From Cephalotus follicularis (lineage: Eukaryota; Streptophyta; Magnoliopsida; Oxalidales; Cephalotaceae), in contig BDDD01000060.1 in the NCBI GenBank assembly GCA_001972305.1, forward strand, positions 210,239-274,238: 64,000 bases of DNA, given 5' to 3'. The notes below the pieces were generated by a model, which did not search any database, was not told the origin of the DNA, and saw only the letters and a program-made list of their open reading frames with translations. Positions 21,567 through 32,375 of the stretch are shown piece after piece; positions within the stretch are counted from its first letter, which is position 1, and each line of letters begins with the position of its first letter. The position numbers and the translations under genes are program-made.

Positions 21567-23750
21567 TTGAGGTGCGGGGCACCGGGTCATTCGGTGAAGG
21601 ACTGCCCGAAGGGTTCTGCTACAGCGCCTACTGGACCGGGGAGCAGCAGTGGTGCGGCCGCGGGACCATCACAGAGGACAGATACCGGCAAGGGCATCGC
21701 AAAAGGTAGAATTTTTGTACTTGCTCAGACTGAGGTTCCAGAGTCGACTTCTGTTGTTGGAGGTACTCTGTATATATATGGTTATTCTGCTAGAGTACTG
21801 ATGGATTCAGGTGCATCGCATTCATTTATATCTGCACGTTTTGCATCTTGTTTAGATGTCACCCCTGACTGTTTGTCTTATACACTTGATGTGTGTACAT
21901 CAACTGGAACTTCTATGTATACTGACTCGGTATATAGGAGTTGTGAGATGTCTACGGCAGGCATTCTATTATATGCAGACTTGATTGTACTGCCTATCCG
22001 TGACTTCGATGTGATATTGGGGATGGATTGGCTATCGGCGCACCATGCTCGTATGGATTGCTACCACAAGACAGTGGATTTTTGTCTGTCCGACAGAACG
22101 ACTTTTCAGTTCAAGGGAGACAAGGGGTTTTCAACCCCAATCATATCTTTTATCCGAGCATCAAGATACCTGGAGAGGGGATGCGAAGGATATTTGGCTT
22201 ATGTTATTGATCGAAGGAAAGAGAAGGGCTTGAGCTTGGAAGAAATTCGAGTTGTGTGCGAATTTCCGGATGTGTTTCCTGATGACTTGGGATCCTTACC
22301 ACCCAAGAGGAGTATGGAGTTCATTATTGACCTTGTTCCTGGAATGGCTCCTATCTCTAAATCACCCTATCGGATGGCTCCGGCTGAGTTACGAGAGCTG
22401 AAGCTACAATTACAAGACCTGATTGATAAGGGTTTTGTAAGACCCAGTGTTTCTCCATGGGGTGCACCGGTACTATTCGTTAAGAAGAAGGATGGGTCGA
22501 TGAGACTCTGCATCGATTACCGAATGTTGAACAAAGCAAATATCAAGAATAAATATCCTTTACCCCACATTGACGATTTATTTGATCAGTTGCAAGGATC
22601 GAGGGTGTTTTCTAAGCTCGATTTGAGAACGGGTTACCACCAGTTGCGAGTAAGAGAAGGGGACATCGAGAAAACTGCCTTCCGAACACGGTATGGTCAC
22701 TACAAGTTCTTGGTGATGCCTTTTGGTGTTAGCAATGCACCGGCAGCTTTTATGTCATTAATGAATGACGTCTTTCGACCATACCTGGACCAGTTCGTCG
22801 TGGTATTCATTGACGATATACTGGTATATTCAAGGAGTGAGGAGGATCACACTCGACACCTGAGGACAGTATTACAGATTCTCAGAGAACACCGATTGTA
22901 CGCCAAGTTTGGCAAATGTGAGTTCTGGCTTGACCATGTGATCTTTCTCGGTCACATCGTGTCTGGAGAAGGTTTGATGGTGGATCTGTCAAAGACTGAA
23001 GTGGTGCGAGACTGGCCACAACCAAAGAATGTAACGGAGGTCCGCAGTTTCCTTGGTTTGGCGGGATATTACCGGAGGTTTATCCAGAACTTTTCAAGGA
23101 TAGCCGAACCCTTGACCAGACTGACCCAGAAGAAGACTCCTTTCCTCTGGGATGGGGACTGCGAGGCTAGTTTTCGTGAGCTGAAGGACCGGTTAGTTTC
23201 CGCTCCTATCTTGGCATTACCGGAGCGTAATGAAGGCTTTGCAGTGTACAGTGATGCATCAGGTAAGGGCTTGGGCTGTGTGTTGATGCAGCGAGGCAGA
23301 GTGATTGCATATGCCTCAAGGAAGCTTAAGTCGTACGAAGAAAATTACCCGACCCATGACCTTGAGCTTGCAGCTATCATCTTCACCCTTCAAAAGTGGA
23401 GGCATTACCTTTATGGGGCGCAGTTTGAGATCTTTACCGATCACAAAAGCTTGAGGTATCTGTTCTCTCAAGATACACTGAACATGAGGCAGCGTAGATG
23501 GGTAGAATTCTTTAATGATTATGACTGCAGTTTACAGTACCACCCGGGGAAAGCGAATGTTGTCGCTGATGCCTTGAGCCGCAAGGCTATGCTTGCTAGT
23601 ACTATGGTGTCGCAATGGAAGATGCTGGAAGACTTCCAAGAATGGTATCCGTTTAATCAGTCACCGGGGATCATTTTAGCGGACATGCGGGTAGAACCAG
23701 TGTTACTGCATCGCATCAAAGAGGCACAACCGCATGATCCTGAACTGTAG
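21567..23750 (+). CDS. pol: Element C second zinc knuckle, protease, RT and RNase H (727 codons)
   Basis: Part of the gag-pol polyprotein that processes and reverse-transcribes element RNA. Residues 3-13 hold the second CCHC knuckle ([11 protein letters not shown] with the preceding C). Protease active site DSG is at 80-82. RT has [10 protein letters not shown] and the catalytic FIDD with Asp 416 and 417. RNase H has [14 protein letters not shown] and TDHKSL, so all key acidic residues are present. The Met is internal, since upstream gag is broken. The stop at 23748-23750 (TAG after DPEL) stands where F has CAA (Gln), so it is a recent nonsense change; it is also in the duplicate. Catalytically plausible but not expressible as a full polyprotein. 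Confidence 0.9.
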   Translation: MRCGAPGHSVKDCPKGSATAPTGPGSSSGAAAGPSQRTDTGKGIAKGRIFVLAQTEVPESTSVVGGTLYIYGYSARVLMDSGASHSFISARFASCLDVTPDCLSYTLDVCTSTGTSMYTDSVYRSCEMSTAGILLYADLIVLPIRDFDVILGMDWLSAHHARMDCYHKTVDFCLSDRTTFQFKGDKGFSTPIISFIRASRYLERGCEGYLAYVIDRRKEKGLSLEEIRVVCEFPDVFPDDLGSLPPKRSMEFIIDLVPGMAPISKSPYRMAPAELRELKLQLQDLIDKGFVRPSVSPWGAPVLFVKKKDGSMRLCIDYRMLNKANIKNKYPLPHIDDLFDQLQGSRVFSKLDLRTGYHQLRVREGDIEKTAFRTRYGHYKFLVMPFGVSNAPAAFMSLMNDVFRPYLDQFVVVFIDDILVYSRSEEDHTRHLRTVLQILREHRLYAKFGKCEFWLDHVIFLGHIVSGEGLMVDLSKTEVVRDWPQPKNVTEVRSFLGLAGYYRRFIQNFSRIAEPLTRLTQKKTPFLWDGDCEASFRELKDRLVSAPILALPERNEGFAVYSDASGKGLGCVLMQRGRVIAYASRKLKSYEENYPTHDLELAAIIFTLQKWRHYLYGAQFEIFTDHKSLRYLFSQDTLNMRQRRWVEFFNDYDCSLQYHPGKANVVADALSRKAMLASTMVSQWKMLEDFQEWYPFNQSPGIILADMRVEPVLLHRIKEAQPHDPEL

Positions 23751-24347
23751 AGGATTCGAGAGAATCTGGATTCGGAGTCTGACTTTAGAGTACACGAAGA
23801 CGGTATTATGAGATATCGGGGACGTGTATGTCTTCCAAATGAGCCTAGAGTGAAGGATGAATTACTCCGCGGGGCTCATCAATCTATGTACAGTATTCAT
23901 CCGGGTAGCACGAAAATGTATCAAGACATGAAGAAGTGTTACTGGTGGCCTGGTATGAAGCGGGAGATCGCTGAGTATGTGGCAAAGTGTTATACCTGCC
24001 AGACAGTTAAGGCCGAGCACCAGAGACCAGCAGGTTTGCTGCAACCTTTGCCCATTCCAGAGTGGAAGTGGGAACATGTAACGATGGATTTCGTTTCGGG
24101 TTTTCCTCTGACTCAGAACCGTCATAATGCTGTGTGGGTCATCGTGGATAGACTCACCAAATCCATGCACTTTCTACCGACACACGTTACTGATTCTGCG
24201 AACAAGCTGGCTCGACTGTATGTGAAAGAGATAGTGAGGCTACACGGGGTTCCAGTCAGCATCGTATGTGATAGAGATGCTATCTTCACTTCCAACTTTT
24301 GGAAGAGATTTCAGTCAGCTTTCGGGACGAAGCTGAACTTGAGTGCT
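22259..24347 (+). repeat. Tandem duplication in C pol, first unit (2089 bp)
   Basis: Runs from just before the RT domain to the middle of the integrase core. The next 2089 bases repeat it with no difference that I could find. The junction at 24347/24348 joins GAGTGCT to CGAATTTCC. Because 2089 is not a multiple of three, the join is out of frame. Confidence 0.95.
23751..24347 (+). pseudogene. Element C integrase, first copy, cut by the duplication
   Basis: Open from 23808: zinc finger His24, His31, Cys61, Cys64, and the core with MDFVSGF and VCDRDAIFTS. After NLSA it runs into the duplicated RT start out of frame and stops at 24371. It lacks the catalytic Glu region and the chromodomain. Confidence 0.9.
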
Positions 24348-25839
24348 CGAATTTCCGGATGTGTTTCCTGATGACTTGGGATCCTTACCACCCAAGAGGA
24401 GTATGGAGTTCATTATTGACCTTGTTCCTGGAATGGCTCCTATCTCTAAATCACCCTATCGGATGGCTCCGGCTGAGTTACGAGAGCTGAAGCTACAATT
24501 ACAAGACCTGATTGATAAGGGTTTTGTAAGACCCAGTGTTTCTCCATGGGGTGCACCGGTACTATTCGTTAAGAAGAAGGATGGGTCGATGAGACTCTGC
24601 ATCGATTACCGAATGTTGAACAAAGCAAATATCAAGAATAAATATCCTTTACCCCACATTGACGATTTATTTGATCAGTTGCAAGGATCGAGGGTGTTTT
24701 CTAAGCTCGATTTGAGAACGGGTTACCACCAGTTGCGAGTAAGAGAAGGGGACATCGAGAAAACTGCCTTCCGAACACGGTATGGTCACTACAAGTTCTT
24801 GGTGATGCCTTTTGGTGTTAGCAATGCACCGGCAGCTTTTATGTCATTAATGAATGACGTCTTTCGACCATACCTGGACCAGTTCGTCGTGGTATTCATT
24901 GACGATATACTGGTATATTCAAGGAGTGAGGAGGATCACACTCGACACCTGAGGACAGTATTACAGATTCTCAGAGAACACCGATTGTACGCCAAGTTTG
25001 GCAAATGTGAGTTCTGGCTTGACCATGTGATCTTTCTCGGTCACATCGTGTCTGGAGAAGGTTTGATGGTGGATCTGTCAAAGACTGAAGTGGTGCGAGA
25101 CTGGCCACAACCAAAGAATGTAACGGAGGTCCGCAGTTTCCTTGGTTTGGCGGGATATTACCGGAGGTTTATCCAGAACTTTTCAAGGATAGCCGAACCC
25201 TTGACCAGACTGACCCAGAAGAAGACTCCTTTCCTCTGGGATGGGGACTGCGAGGCTAGTTTTCGTGAGCTGAAGGACCGGTTAGTTTCCGCTCCTATCT
25301 TGGCATTACCGGAGCGTAATGAAGGCTTTGCAGTGTACAGTGATGCATCAGGTAAGGGCTTGGGCTGTGTGTTGATGCAGCGAGGCAGAGTGATTGCATA
25401 TGCCTCAAGGAAGCTTAAGTCGTACGAAGAAAATTACCCGACCCATGACCTTGAGCTTGCAGCTATCATCTTCACCCTTCAAAAGTGGAGGCATTACCTT
25501 TATGGGGCGCAGTTTGAGATCTTTACCGATCACAAAAGCTTGAGGTATCTGTTCTCTCAAGATACACTGAACATGAGGCAGCGTAGATGGGTAGAATTCT
25601 TTAATGATTATGACTGCAGTTTACAGTACCACCCGGGGAAAGCGAATGTTGTCGCTGATGCCTTGAGCCGCAAGGCTATGCTTGCTAGTACTATGGTGTC
25701 GCAATGGAAGATGCTGGAAGACTTCCAAGAATGGTATCCGTTTAATCAGTCACCGGGGATCATTTTAGCGGACATGCGGGTAGAACCAGTGTTACTGCAT
25801 CGCATCAAAGAGGCACAACCGCATGATCCTGAACTGTAG
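24343..25839 (+). pseudogene. Element C RT and RNase H, second copy
   Basis: 498 codons identical to the RT-RNase H part of 21567-23750, with FIDD and RNase H residues present. It begins without protease or knuckle, right after the duplication join, and ends at the same TAG. No promoter or start context of its own; the Met spans the join. A passenger of the duplication. Confidence 0.88.
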
Positions 25840-26436
25840 AGGATTCGAGAGAATCTGGATTCGGAGTCTGACTTTAGAGTACACGAAGACGGTATTATGA
25901 GATATCGGGGACGTGTATGTCTTCCAAATGAGCCTAGAGTGAAGGATGAATTACTCCGCGGGGCTCATCAATCTATGTACAGTATTCATCCGGGTAGCAC
26001 GAAAATGTATCAAGACATGAAGAAGTGTTACTGGTGGCCTGGTATGAAGCGGGAGATCGCTGAGTATGTGGCAAAGTGTTATACCTGCCAGACAGTTAAG
26101 GCCGAGCACCAGAGACCAGCAGGTTTGCTGCAACCTTTGCCCATTCCAGAGTGGAAGTGGGAACATGTAACGATGGATTTCGTTTCGGGTTTTCCTCTGA
26201 CTCAGAACCGTCATAATGCTGTGTGGGTCATCGTGGATAGACTCACCAAATCCATGCACTTTCTACCGACACACGTTACTGATTCTGCGAACAAGCTGGC
26301 TCGACTGTATGTGAAAGAGATAGTGAGGCTACACGGGGTTCCAGTCAGCATCGTATGTGATAGAGATGCTATCTTCACTTCCAACTTTTGGAAGAGATTT
26401 CAGTCAGCTTTCGGGACGAAGCTGAACTTGAGTGCT
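24348..26436 (+). repeat. Tandem duplication in C pol, second unit (2089 bp)
   Basis: Offset +2089 from 22259-24347. It continues at 26437 into the genuine integrase remainder, so the second unit is the one joined to the 3' half of the element. Confidence 0.95.
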
Positions 26437-27213
26437 GCCTTCCACCCTCAGACCGATGGGCAGTCTGAGCGTACCATCCAGACCTTGGAGGATATGCTAC
26501 GAGCTTGCGTTATTGATTTTGTTGGTACCTGGGAGGATCATATTCCTCTGATAGAGTTTTCTTACAATAACAGCTATCACTCCAGTATCGGCATGGCACC
26601 ATTCGAGGCTCTGTATGGGAGGAAGTGCAGATCTCCTGTGTGTTGGGATGAGGTTGGGGAGCGACCTTTACTCGGGACTGAGCTAGTAGAGGAAACCTCA
26701 GAAAAGATCAGAACAATCCAGAAGAAGCTGCTTGCTGCTCAGAGTCGGCAGAAGAGCTATACTGACAGTATAAAGAGAAGACCTCTGGTCTTTAATGTGG
26801 GTGATCACGTATTTCTGAAAGTATCGCCATGGAAGGGGGTACAACGGTTTGGAAGAAAGGGCAAATTAGCTCCTCGCTACATTGGACCTTTTGAGATTCT
26901 AGAGAGAGTTGGGGAGGTGGCCTATCAGCTTGCCTTACCTCCTGCACTGTCAAACGTGCATAACGTCTTCCACATATCTATGCTGAGGAGATATATCCCA
27001 GACCCGTCACATGTTCTGGATCATGATACTGTTCATGTACAGGATGATCTATCTTGTGAGGAGTTACCTGTGTGGATTCTCGATCAGAAGACGCAGACTT
27101 TGAGGAACCGAACCATTTCCATGGTCAAGGTTCAATGGAAGTTTCACAAACCTGATGAGGTAACTTGGGAGCGTGAGAAGGACATCCGAGAACGCTACCC
27201 GCACTTGTTCTAG
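25840..27213 (+). CDS. int: Element C integrase with chromodomain-like tail (438 codons from 25897)
   Basis: Integrase inserts the cDNA, and the tail is thought to steer chromoviruses to heterochromatin (family knowledge). From Met at 25897: zinc finger His24, His31, Cys61, Cys64; core motifs MDFVSGF, VCDRDAIFTS and [10 protein letters not shown], carrying the D, D and E; the GPF/Y-like module YIGPFEILERVGEVAY; and a tail of about 50 residues (VKVQWKFHKPDEVTWE...RYPHLF) resembling group II chromodomains. All open. It would normally be joined upstream to RNase H, but the TAG at 25837 intervenes. The Met is probably not a true start. Confidence 0.9.
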   Translation, partial: RIRENLDSESDFRVHEDGIMRYRGRVCLPNEPRVKDELLRGAHQSMYSIHPGSTKMYQDMKKCYWWPGMKREIAEYVAKCYTCQTVKAEHQRPAGLLQPLPIPEWKWEHVTMDFVSGFPLTQNRHNAVWVIVDRLTKSMHFLPTHVTDSANKLARLYVKEIVRLHGVPVSIVCDRDAIFTSNFWKRFQSAFGTKLNLSAAFHPQTDGQSERTIQTLEDMLRACVIDFVGTWEDHIPLIEFSYNNSYHSSIGMAPFEALYGRKCRSPVCWDEVGERPLLGTELVEETSEKIRTIQKKLLAAQSRQKSYTDSIKRRPLVFNVGDHVFLKVSPWKGVQRFGRKGKLAPRYIGPFEILERVGEVAYQLALPPALSNVHNVFHISMLRRYIPDPSHVLDHDTVHVQDDLSCEELPVWILDQKTQTLRNRTISMVKVQWKFHKPDEVTWEREKDIRERYPHLF

Positions 27214-27245
27214 TGTTGTGTTAATTTCAAGGACGAAATTTCTTG

Positions 27246-27258
27246 AAGGAGGGGTGGA
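27246..27258 (+). promoter_or_regulatory. Polypurine tract of C
   Basis: AAGGAGGGGTGGA abuts the 3' LTR. It is preceded by GGACGAAATTTCTTG, a sequence that recurs in the same place in F, I and E with small changes. Confidence 0.92.
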
Positions 27259-27428
27259 TGTAGCTCCCGGTATTTTTCCTGGATGTAATATTTAGATTTA
27301 TGATGTAATGATTAAACTTGATTTAATGAGAATGTTGAGTTTTGGACTCAAAGGATTCTTGCAAACCCTAATTTTGGACTTGGAAATGGAATAAGTATGT
27401 TAAAGCTTAAACGGCACTGTTTTGGGGC

Positions 27429-27566
27429 AAAGACATCGACGTCTTTGGTAAAGACGTCGACGCCTTTGAGGTGCGAGGTGCACGTTGACCTTGAGAGAAA
27501 GCATCGACATCCTCTATCAAAAAATGGAAAAGACATCGACGTCCAAGGAAAGACGTTGACGCCTTT
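27429..27566. repeat. Palindrome cluster, first in C 3' LTR
   Basis: Counterpart of 17995-18132. The site at 27450 reads AAAGACGTCGACGCCTTT, closer to the perfect palindrome than its 5' partner. Confidence 0.88.
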
Positions 27567-28083
27567 GTATGAATGGCCAGCACGTTCTTCGTCGGCAGAA
27601 CAACATGCAAGGGGGATTTGTTTAGAGGCTTACCTAATGCCCTTACAAGTGCGTTGTGACGTGTTGTGCATGTCGGTATGCTGCCAGGGATGCCCAGAAC
27701 ATACCCTCACATGGAACATGCAAGGGATTACCACCCTCACATGCAACCTGCTAGAGAGAAGGGAAGAAATATGCAAAAGAAATACAGAAAGAAGGTAGGC
27801 GGGAGAGGTTATGAACGTGGCCATCAAATGCCAGGAGGAGAATGTCGGGAAGCCATACTGTAATTTCAAGTTTAATATTTACGCATGATATATGATTTTT
27901 GGGATGTATAAAATGCATGATTCTTGGAATGATATTGCTACTGGATTGCTGCCATGCTATGCTGGGTATGTTTTCAATATCTGCATGTTGGTTCTTGCTA
28001 TGAAAACCCGTTATTGTGCATGATTATGGGATTGTTGAGACCACTGTTTGATATGTCGTGAGGTAGAAGACGACTACTGTTGA

Positions 28084-28346
28084 AAAAGACATCGACTCCT
28101 TTTAGAATAACATCGACGTCTTTCAGTTTTTTCCTTATTACTGATTGAAAGGGATCGACGTCTTTGGGAAGACATCGACGCCATTATATTATACACTATC
28201 GTTTTGAGGATTCCAGTCCTTGAACGTCGACGTGTGAGGAACGGACATCGACGTCTTCTGAAGAAGAACGCGCTGACACTGAGACTCGGACATCGACGCC
28301 TGACGCGAAAGACATGGACGCCTTTGGGAAAGACGTCGACGTATTT
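28084..28346. repeat. Palindrome cluster, second in C 3' LTR
   Basis: Counterpart of 18891-19152. The last site (28329) is AAAGACGTCGACGTATTT. Confidence 0.88.
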
Positions 28347-28905
28347 GTTACTGTTTGGGGTTTTCTTCATCTAATGATATGAAATGATCCCGGTTCCTGT
28401 TAGGGTGCATTTGAGCATATGCATGCATTGCATATATATTGTTTACCGCCTGATTGTGTACTGTTTGTGAATTGTTTATGATTTCTAAAGTATTGATACT
28501 TGGAAATGCATATATGAAGATCAAGCTGTTATACTCTTGATCGACATGGACGAAGATCAAGCTGTTATACTCTTGATCTTGTTATCTTCCTGATTGTTTA
28601 AACCTTTGTGGATTTATGATTTTTGGATATACCATTGTGATGGTATTGTTTATGACGGAATATTGTATTGTACTGTATCTTCACGCTCCGTTTTATGGGC
28701 GATTAACACTGCGATAACTTGTATTTATGTAGCGTGTGGTATGGGACGCACGTTACGAGTTCACGGCTTATGTTTTGAGATGCTTCCGCAACTGTTATTA
28801 TTATGGAAAAGTTTAAAATTTATGGTTTTTGGCATGAGCTGTATTTTATGTTAATTGCCTTTACCGCTTTTTGTCGCGTTTTTATAAACGGGGTGTGACA
28901 GTGTG

Positions 28906-29201
28906 ATTGAGTGATGACCACCCTATGTGTTGGATCCTTAGGAGAGTGATCCTTATGTTATGTTTAGTGTTCTGAAACTTGGATTATTATGTCTTATGTT
29001 TTTAAATTTGAACTAAATTATGTTTTGGGTTTTCCGCAAACTACTTAATATGTTAAATGGTTAAGTTTTTAAGTATTATTGTTTTGATAAGACTGCCACG
29101 TTTTTTGCTGCTTTTGGCTAACAAAGAAATCTTATGATTTGTTAAGATATGCTATGTATGATATGACCCTGTGATGACTCCCGCCGTCCGTGGGTGTTAC
29201 A
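28906..29201 (+). repeat. 5' LTR of B, second part
   Basis: Resumes after the GTGTG duplication and ends GGTGTTACA. It matches 31457-31752 nearly base for base. Confidence 0.93.
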
Positions 29202-29207
29202 GAATTT

Positions 29208-29218
29208 TGGTATCAGAG
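29208..29218 (+). promoter_or_regulatory. Primer binding site of B
   Basis: TGGTATCAGAG, initiator tRNA-Met type, six bases after the LTR. Confidence 0.94.
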
Positions 29219-29373
29219 AATTAGGTTTTGTTTCCTTAGAAGACCTAACTTGGTTTGACCTGTGAGATTGGGTAGACAACGGGTTAGGTTGTTTCGATTT
29301 TGATTTTCTGATATGTTTTCTGTTTTCTGTTTTGTTCCTTGTGATGTTTTATGTTTTGAGCACCTTTTCGTAG

Positions 29374-30909
29374 ATGGCATGTACAAGGAACGCTGCTCGA
29401 AGAACTGCACCCGTTGAGGCTCAGGAAGTCAGAAATGAGCCTACCATGGAGGAGCTCGTACGTCAGGTAGTCACTCAGGAGATACGACGCGTGTTGAGTG
29501 AGCAGAATCAGAATCAGGACCGTAGGGAGCCGGTTGTTGATAATGATGCTCCAGCTGATGTTCAGTTGGGAAGAGATGCTGGGAACAGGACTGATACGCC
29601 CACTTATGTTTGGCTTAAGCTGTTCCAGAAGCAGAGACCGCAGTCTTTCAGCTCAGCCGCGACTCCGGTGGAAGCTGAGCACTGGATTGCTAATATGGAT
29701 AAGATATTTGATGTGCTTGGTTGCAGTGACGAACAGAAGATTAAGTTGGCTGTGTACAAGCTTGAGGGTGATGCTCAGAAATGGTGGAAAGCTGTGGTTT
29801 TGGCTAAGGGTGTTAACTATGCGGAGACTTTGACATGGTCTGAGTTTTGCGAGGTCTTTTATCAGCAGTACTTTCCCACCGCTGATAAGGAGGCTTACGC
29901 CAGAGAGTTTATCAATACCAAACAGAAGGATGGAGAGTCAGTGACAGAGTTTTTGACCCGTTTCACTAGGCTTGCTGGTTTTACTTGTTCTGCGGCAGGG
30001 ACAACATTGGAGCAGGCAGAAAAGTTCAAGGGGAAGTTGCACTACCAGTTCCGGGGTAAATTGATCAACGCCAGGTTTGCTGATGTATCTGAAGTGGCTA
30101 ATGCGGCTAAGAACATTGAGCTGGAAAGGTTAGATTTCCAGGTTGCTCGACAGGAGTTTGATAGAAAACGAAACAGAGGTGGTTCTCAGGGGCAAAGTTC
30201 TGGACAGAATAAGGATAGTAAAGGTAAGCGAGGGAAAAGAAATGATAACCGGGGACAGCAATATCCCGGTAATGACCAAAGGCAGACTCAGGGAGCTGCG
30301 GATGTCCAGATTGCCAAGTGTGATTTGTGTGGTAGACAGCATCCGGTGGGAGTGTGTTACAAGGCTAGTGGAGCCTGTTTTGTGTGTGGACAAAAAGGGC
30401 ATTTCGTGAAGGATTGTCCAGACCCTCGTGCGAAGGAAAGGAAGGGGAATAATGCAGATCGTGGACAGCGCAACGTGGGAGGTCGTGTTTTTGCTATCAC
30501 GACTCAGCAGGTAGCTAACGCACCAGGTACAGTTTCGGGCTTTATTTATGTTGGTAACCATAAGGCTTATGTTTTGTATGATACTGGATCGACCCACTCG
30601 GTTGTAGCGAGGTCTTTTGTTCGGCATCTTGGGATGTCTTCCCAGTTGCTTGATCTAGCTTTGGTTCTTTCGACCCCTACGGGTTCTTCTGTTGTGATAT
30701 CTAAGTGCTTTAATGCTTGTCCTCTTGCTTTCGATGATCAGATTCGTGATGCGGATCTTTTGCCCATCGATATGTACGACTTTGATATGATTCTGGGAAT
30801 GAACTGGTTGGATCGACATCGGGCTACGATCGACTGCTATGCTCGGAGAGTTCTGTTTGGGAATGTGAATAGTCCTGAGTTTGTTTTTCACATCCAAGTA
30901 AAGAAGTGA
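29374..30909 (+). CDS. gag: Element B Gag and protease (511 codons, open)
   Basis: Gag forms the particle and the aspartic protease matures it. [20 protein letters not shown] is the family start, just after TTTTCGTAG. The capsid (retrotrans_gag) region has [34 protein letters not shown] and [15 protein letters not shown] basic, Gln/Gly-rich linker follows, then an intact CCHC knuckle [14 protein letters not shown] (about residue 335), protease DTG in [10 protein letters not shown] and [10 protein letters not shown]. The frame ends in KK-stop at 30907; the next segment continues in another frame from 30906, so a small frameshift separates protease from RT. This is the best-preserved chromovirus gag in the window. 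Confidence 0.92.
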   Translation: MACTRNAARRTAPVEAQEVRNEPTMEELVRQVVTQEIRRVLSEQNQNQDRREPVVDNDAPADVQLGRDAGNRTDTPTYVWLKLFQKQRPQSFSSAATPVEAEHWIANMDKIFDVLGCSDEQKIKLAVYKLEGDAQKWWKAVVLAKGVNYAETLTWSEFCEVFYQQYFPTADKEAYAREFINTKQKDGESVTEFLTRFTRLAGFTCSAAGTTLEQAEKFKGKLHYQFRGKLINARFADVSEVANAAKNIELERLDFQVARQEFDRKRNRGGSQGQSSGQNKDSKGKRGKRNDNRGQQYPGNDQRQTQGAADVQIAKCDLCGRQHPVGVCYKASGACFVCGQKGHFVKDCPDPRAKERKGNNADRGQRNVGGRVFAITTQQVANAPGTVSGFIYVGNHKAYVLYDTGSTHSVVARSFVRHLGMSSQLLDLALVLSTPTGSSVVISKCFNACPLAFDDQIRDADLLPIDMYDFDMILGMNWLDRHRATIDCYARRVLFGNVNSPEFVFHIQVKK

Positions 30910-31442
30910 AAGTTATATCCGCTTTGAAAGCTTGGAAGTTGGTAGCTAAGGGCGCTGAAGGTTTCTTAGCTATTGTGAAGGATGTCTCAAAGGTTGAGCC
31001 TCGCCTTGAAGACTATCCTGTGGTGCGAGAATTTTCTGATGTGTTTCCGGAAGAGTTACCGGGTTTGCCACCGCAACGGGAAGTGGAGTTTACCATCGAA
31101 CTCATTCCCGGAGCGGCACCTATATCTAAGGCACCTTACAGAATGGCACCGTTGGAACTGCAAGAGTTGAAGGAAAAGTTGAAAGAGCTGTTGGATCGGG
31201 GTTTCATTCGGCCTACTGTTTCGCCGTGGGGTGCTCCGGTTCTTTTTGTGAAGAAGAAAGATGGGTCTATGAGGTTATGCATAGACTACAGAGAGTTGAA
31301 CCGAATCATTGTTCGGAATAAATACCCGCTACCTAGGATTGATTATTTATTTGATCAACTCCAAGGTGCTCGGTATTTTTCGAAGATCGATTTGAGATTG
31401 GGATATCATCAGCTTCAGATAAAGGATGAAGATGTGCGAAAA
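30906..31442 (+). pseudogene. Element B reverse transcriptase, truncated
   Basis: Starts in [19 protein letters not shown] and continues through [34 protein letters not shown] and [19 protein letters not shown]. It then breaks off before the catalytic FxDD box, where the sequence switches to LTR at about 31443. No RNase H or integrase remains. Confidence 0.92.
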
Positions 31443-31752
31443 CGGGGGAAAGTGTGATTGAGTGATGACCACCCTATGTGTTGGATCCTTAGGAGAGTGA
31501 TCCTTATGTTATGTTTAGTGGTCTGAAACATGGATTATTATGTCTTATGTTTTTAAATTTGAACTAAATTATGTTTTGGGTTTTCCGCAAACTACTTAAT
31601 ATGTTAAATGGTTAAGTTTTTAAGTATTATTGTTTTGATAAGACTGCCACGTTTTTGGCTGCTTTTGGCTAATAAAGAAATCTTATGATTTTTTAAGATA
31701 TGCTATGTATGATATGACCCTGTGACGACTCCCGCCGTCCGGGGGTGTTACA
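31443..31752 (+). repeat. 3' LTR remnant of B (310 bp)
   Basis: CGGGGGAAAGTGTG... to GGTGTTACA. It equals the 14 bp before C (17811-17824) plus 28906-29201. Here the GTGTG site is uninterrupted, showing the LTR as it was before C. It ends at the GACAT duplication. Confidence 0.94.
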
Positions 31753-32259
31753 GACATCCCTTCTCTTCCCTTACTTGTTCTCATAATTCTTTGGATATGA
31801 TATGTGCCCTTGTATTTAATTCAGTTTATCATGATACTTCCTTGTCCATTATTGTCATACCTTTGTCATGGAGTGGATGATTATTTTTACTTTGGGTGAC
31901 AATTTCGCATTCCCTTATGTGCATTATTGTGAGATTGTTCTTTGTACTCTGATGCTTGGGTACCCCTGTGTTATGCATGTTGTATAGTGCTTCGTAACAG
32001 GCCCATCGGATGAGGGTGATGAGGTACGTTGATGCACAACGCTCCGTAGCAGGCCCATTGGTCTATGATGGGGTGTTACGTATGATTGTAGCGTGTTTTG
32101 TTGCCTTCCCATCGGATGAGAGTGTGATGTTACGTATGATGCACAGTTTATATGCCTGGTCCGCATCGATTCATGAGGATGATGATGATGCGATGATGAT
32201 AATGGGGATGATGATGATGAGGGTGCGTGATATGTTTACATATAGCCTCGGGCTCATGG
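31753..32259 (+). other. Probable element G LTR fragment
   Basis: Lies between B and E; no coding sequence is recognised. It contains three imperfect copies of GCCCATCGGATGAG...GTTACGTATG (31999-32140) and a GATGAT-rich stretch (32176-32222). It ends with CATGG, the left duplication of E. Confidence 0.5.
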
Positions 32260-32375
32260 TGTAACAACCCGCATTAATTTTGGGTAAATTCATGTTTGGG
32301 CCTTGGGGAAAATTTTTCCTTTCCTTGGATGTTGGTTCGACTAGGGCTTTACTTGGGTAAGGCCCAATATGTGTT
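32260..32375 (+). repeat. 5' LTR of E, first part
   Basis: TGTAACAACCCGCATTAATT..., matching 46967-47078. It ends in GTGTT, the left duplication of F. Confidence 0.92.

Larger units (their letters stand above)
17825..28900 (+). mobile_element. Element C: chromovirus with tandemly duplicated pol
   Basis: Inserted in the 5' LTR of B with a perfect GTGTG duplication (17820-17824, 28901-28905). 5' LTR 17825-20461, primer site 20466-20477, gag 20572-21566, pol, polypurine tract 27246-27258, 3' LTR 27259-28900. The pol segment 22259-24347 is repeated head to tail as 24348-26436 (2089 bp each), which puts the first copy out of frame. The two LTRs differ by point changes and two large gaps in the 3' copy. 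It resembles element F in gag, pol and LTR ends (TGTAACGCCCGG...GGGGTGTGACA). Confidence 0.95.
27259..28900 (+). repeat. 3' LTR of C (1642 bp, two deletions)
   Basis: Begins TGTAGCTCCCGG (5' LTR: TGTAACGCCCGG). Compared with the 5' LTR it lacks about 240 bp after 27847 and about 770 bp at 28515. At the second gap the sequence GAAGATCAAGCTGTTATACT with its downstream bases is present twice (28516 and 28551). Palindrome clusters are at 27429-27566 and 28084-28346. Confidence 0.93.
15402..31752 (+). mobile_element. Element B: Tekay-like chromovirus, internally deleted, carrying element C
   Basis: Bounded by perfect GACAT duplications (15397-15401, 31753-31757). The 5' LTR is in two pieces, 15402-17824 and 28906-29201, separated by element C. 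Then come a primer site (29208), gag-protease (29374-30909) and an RT fragment (to about 31442). The sequence then jumps into the last 310 bp of the 3' LTR (31443-31752). The outer duplication survives, so the loss of RT, RNase H, integrase and most of the 3' LTR happened after insertion. Gag and LTR blocks are close to element A. Confidence 0.94.

Noticed and set aside
24343-27213. Second complete retrotransposon inside C
   Set aside because: No LTRs, primer site or duplication around 24348; the sequence is an exact copy of 22259-24347, so a tandem duplication explains it.
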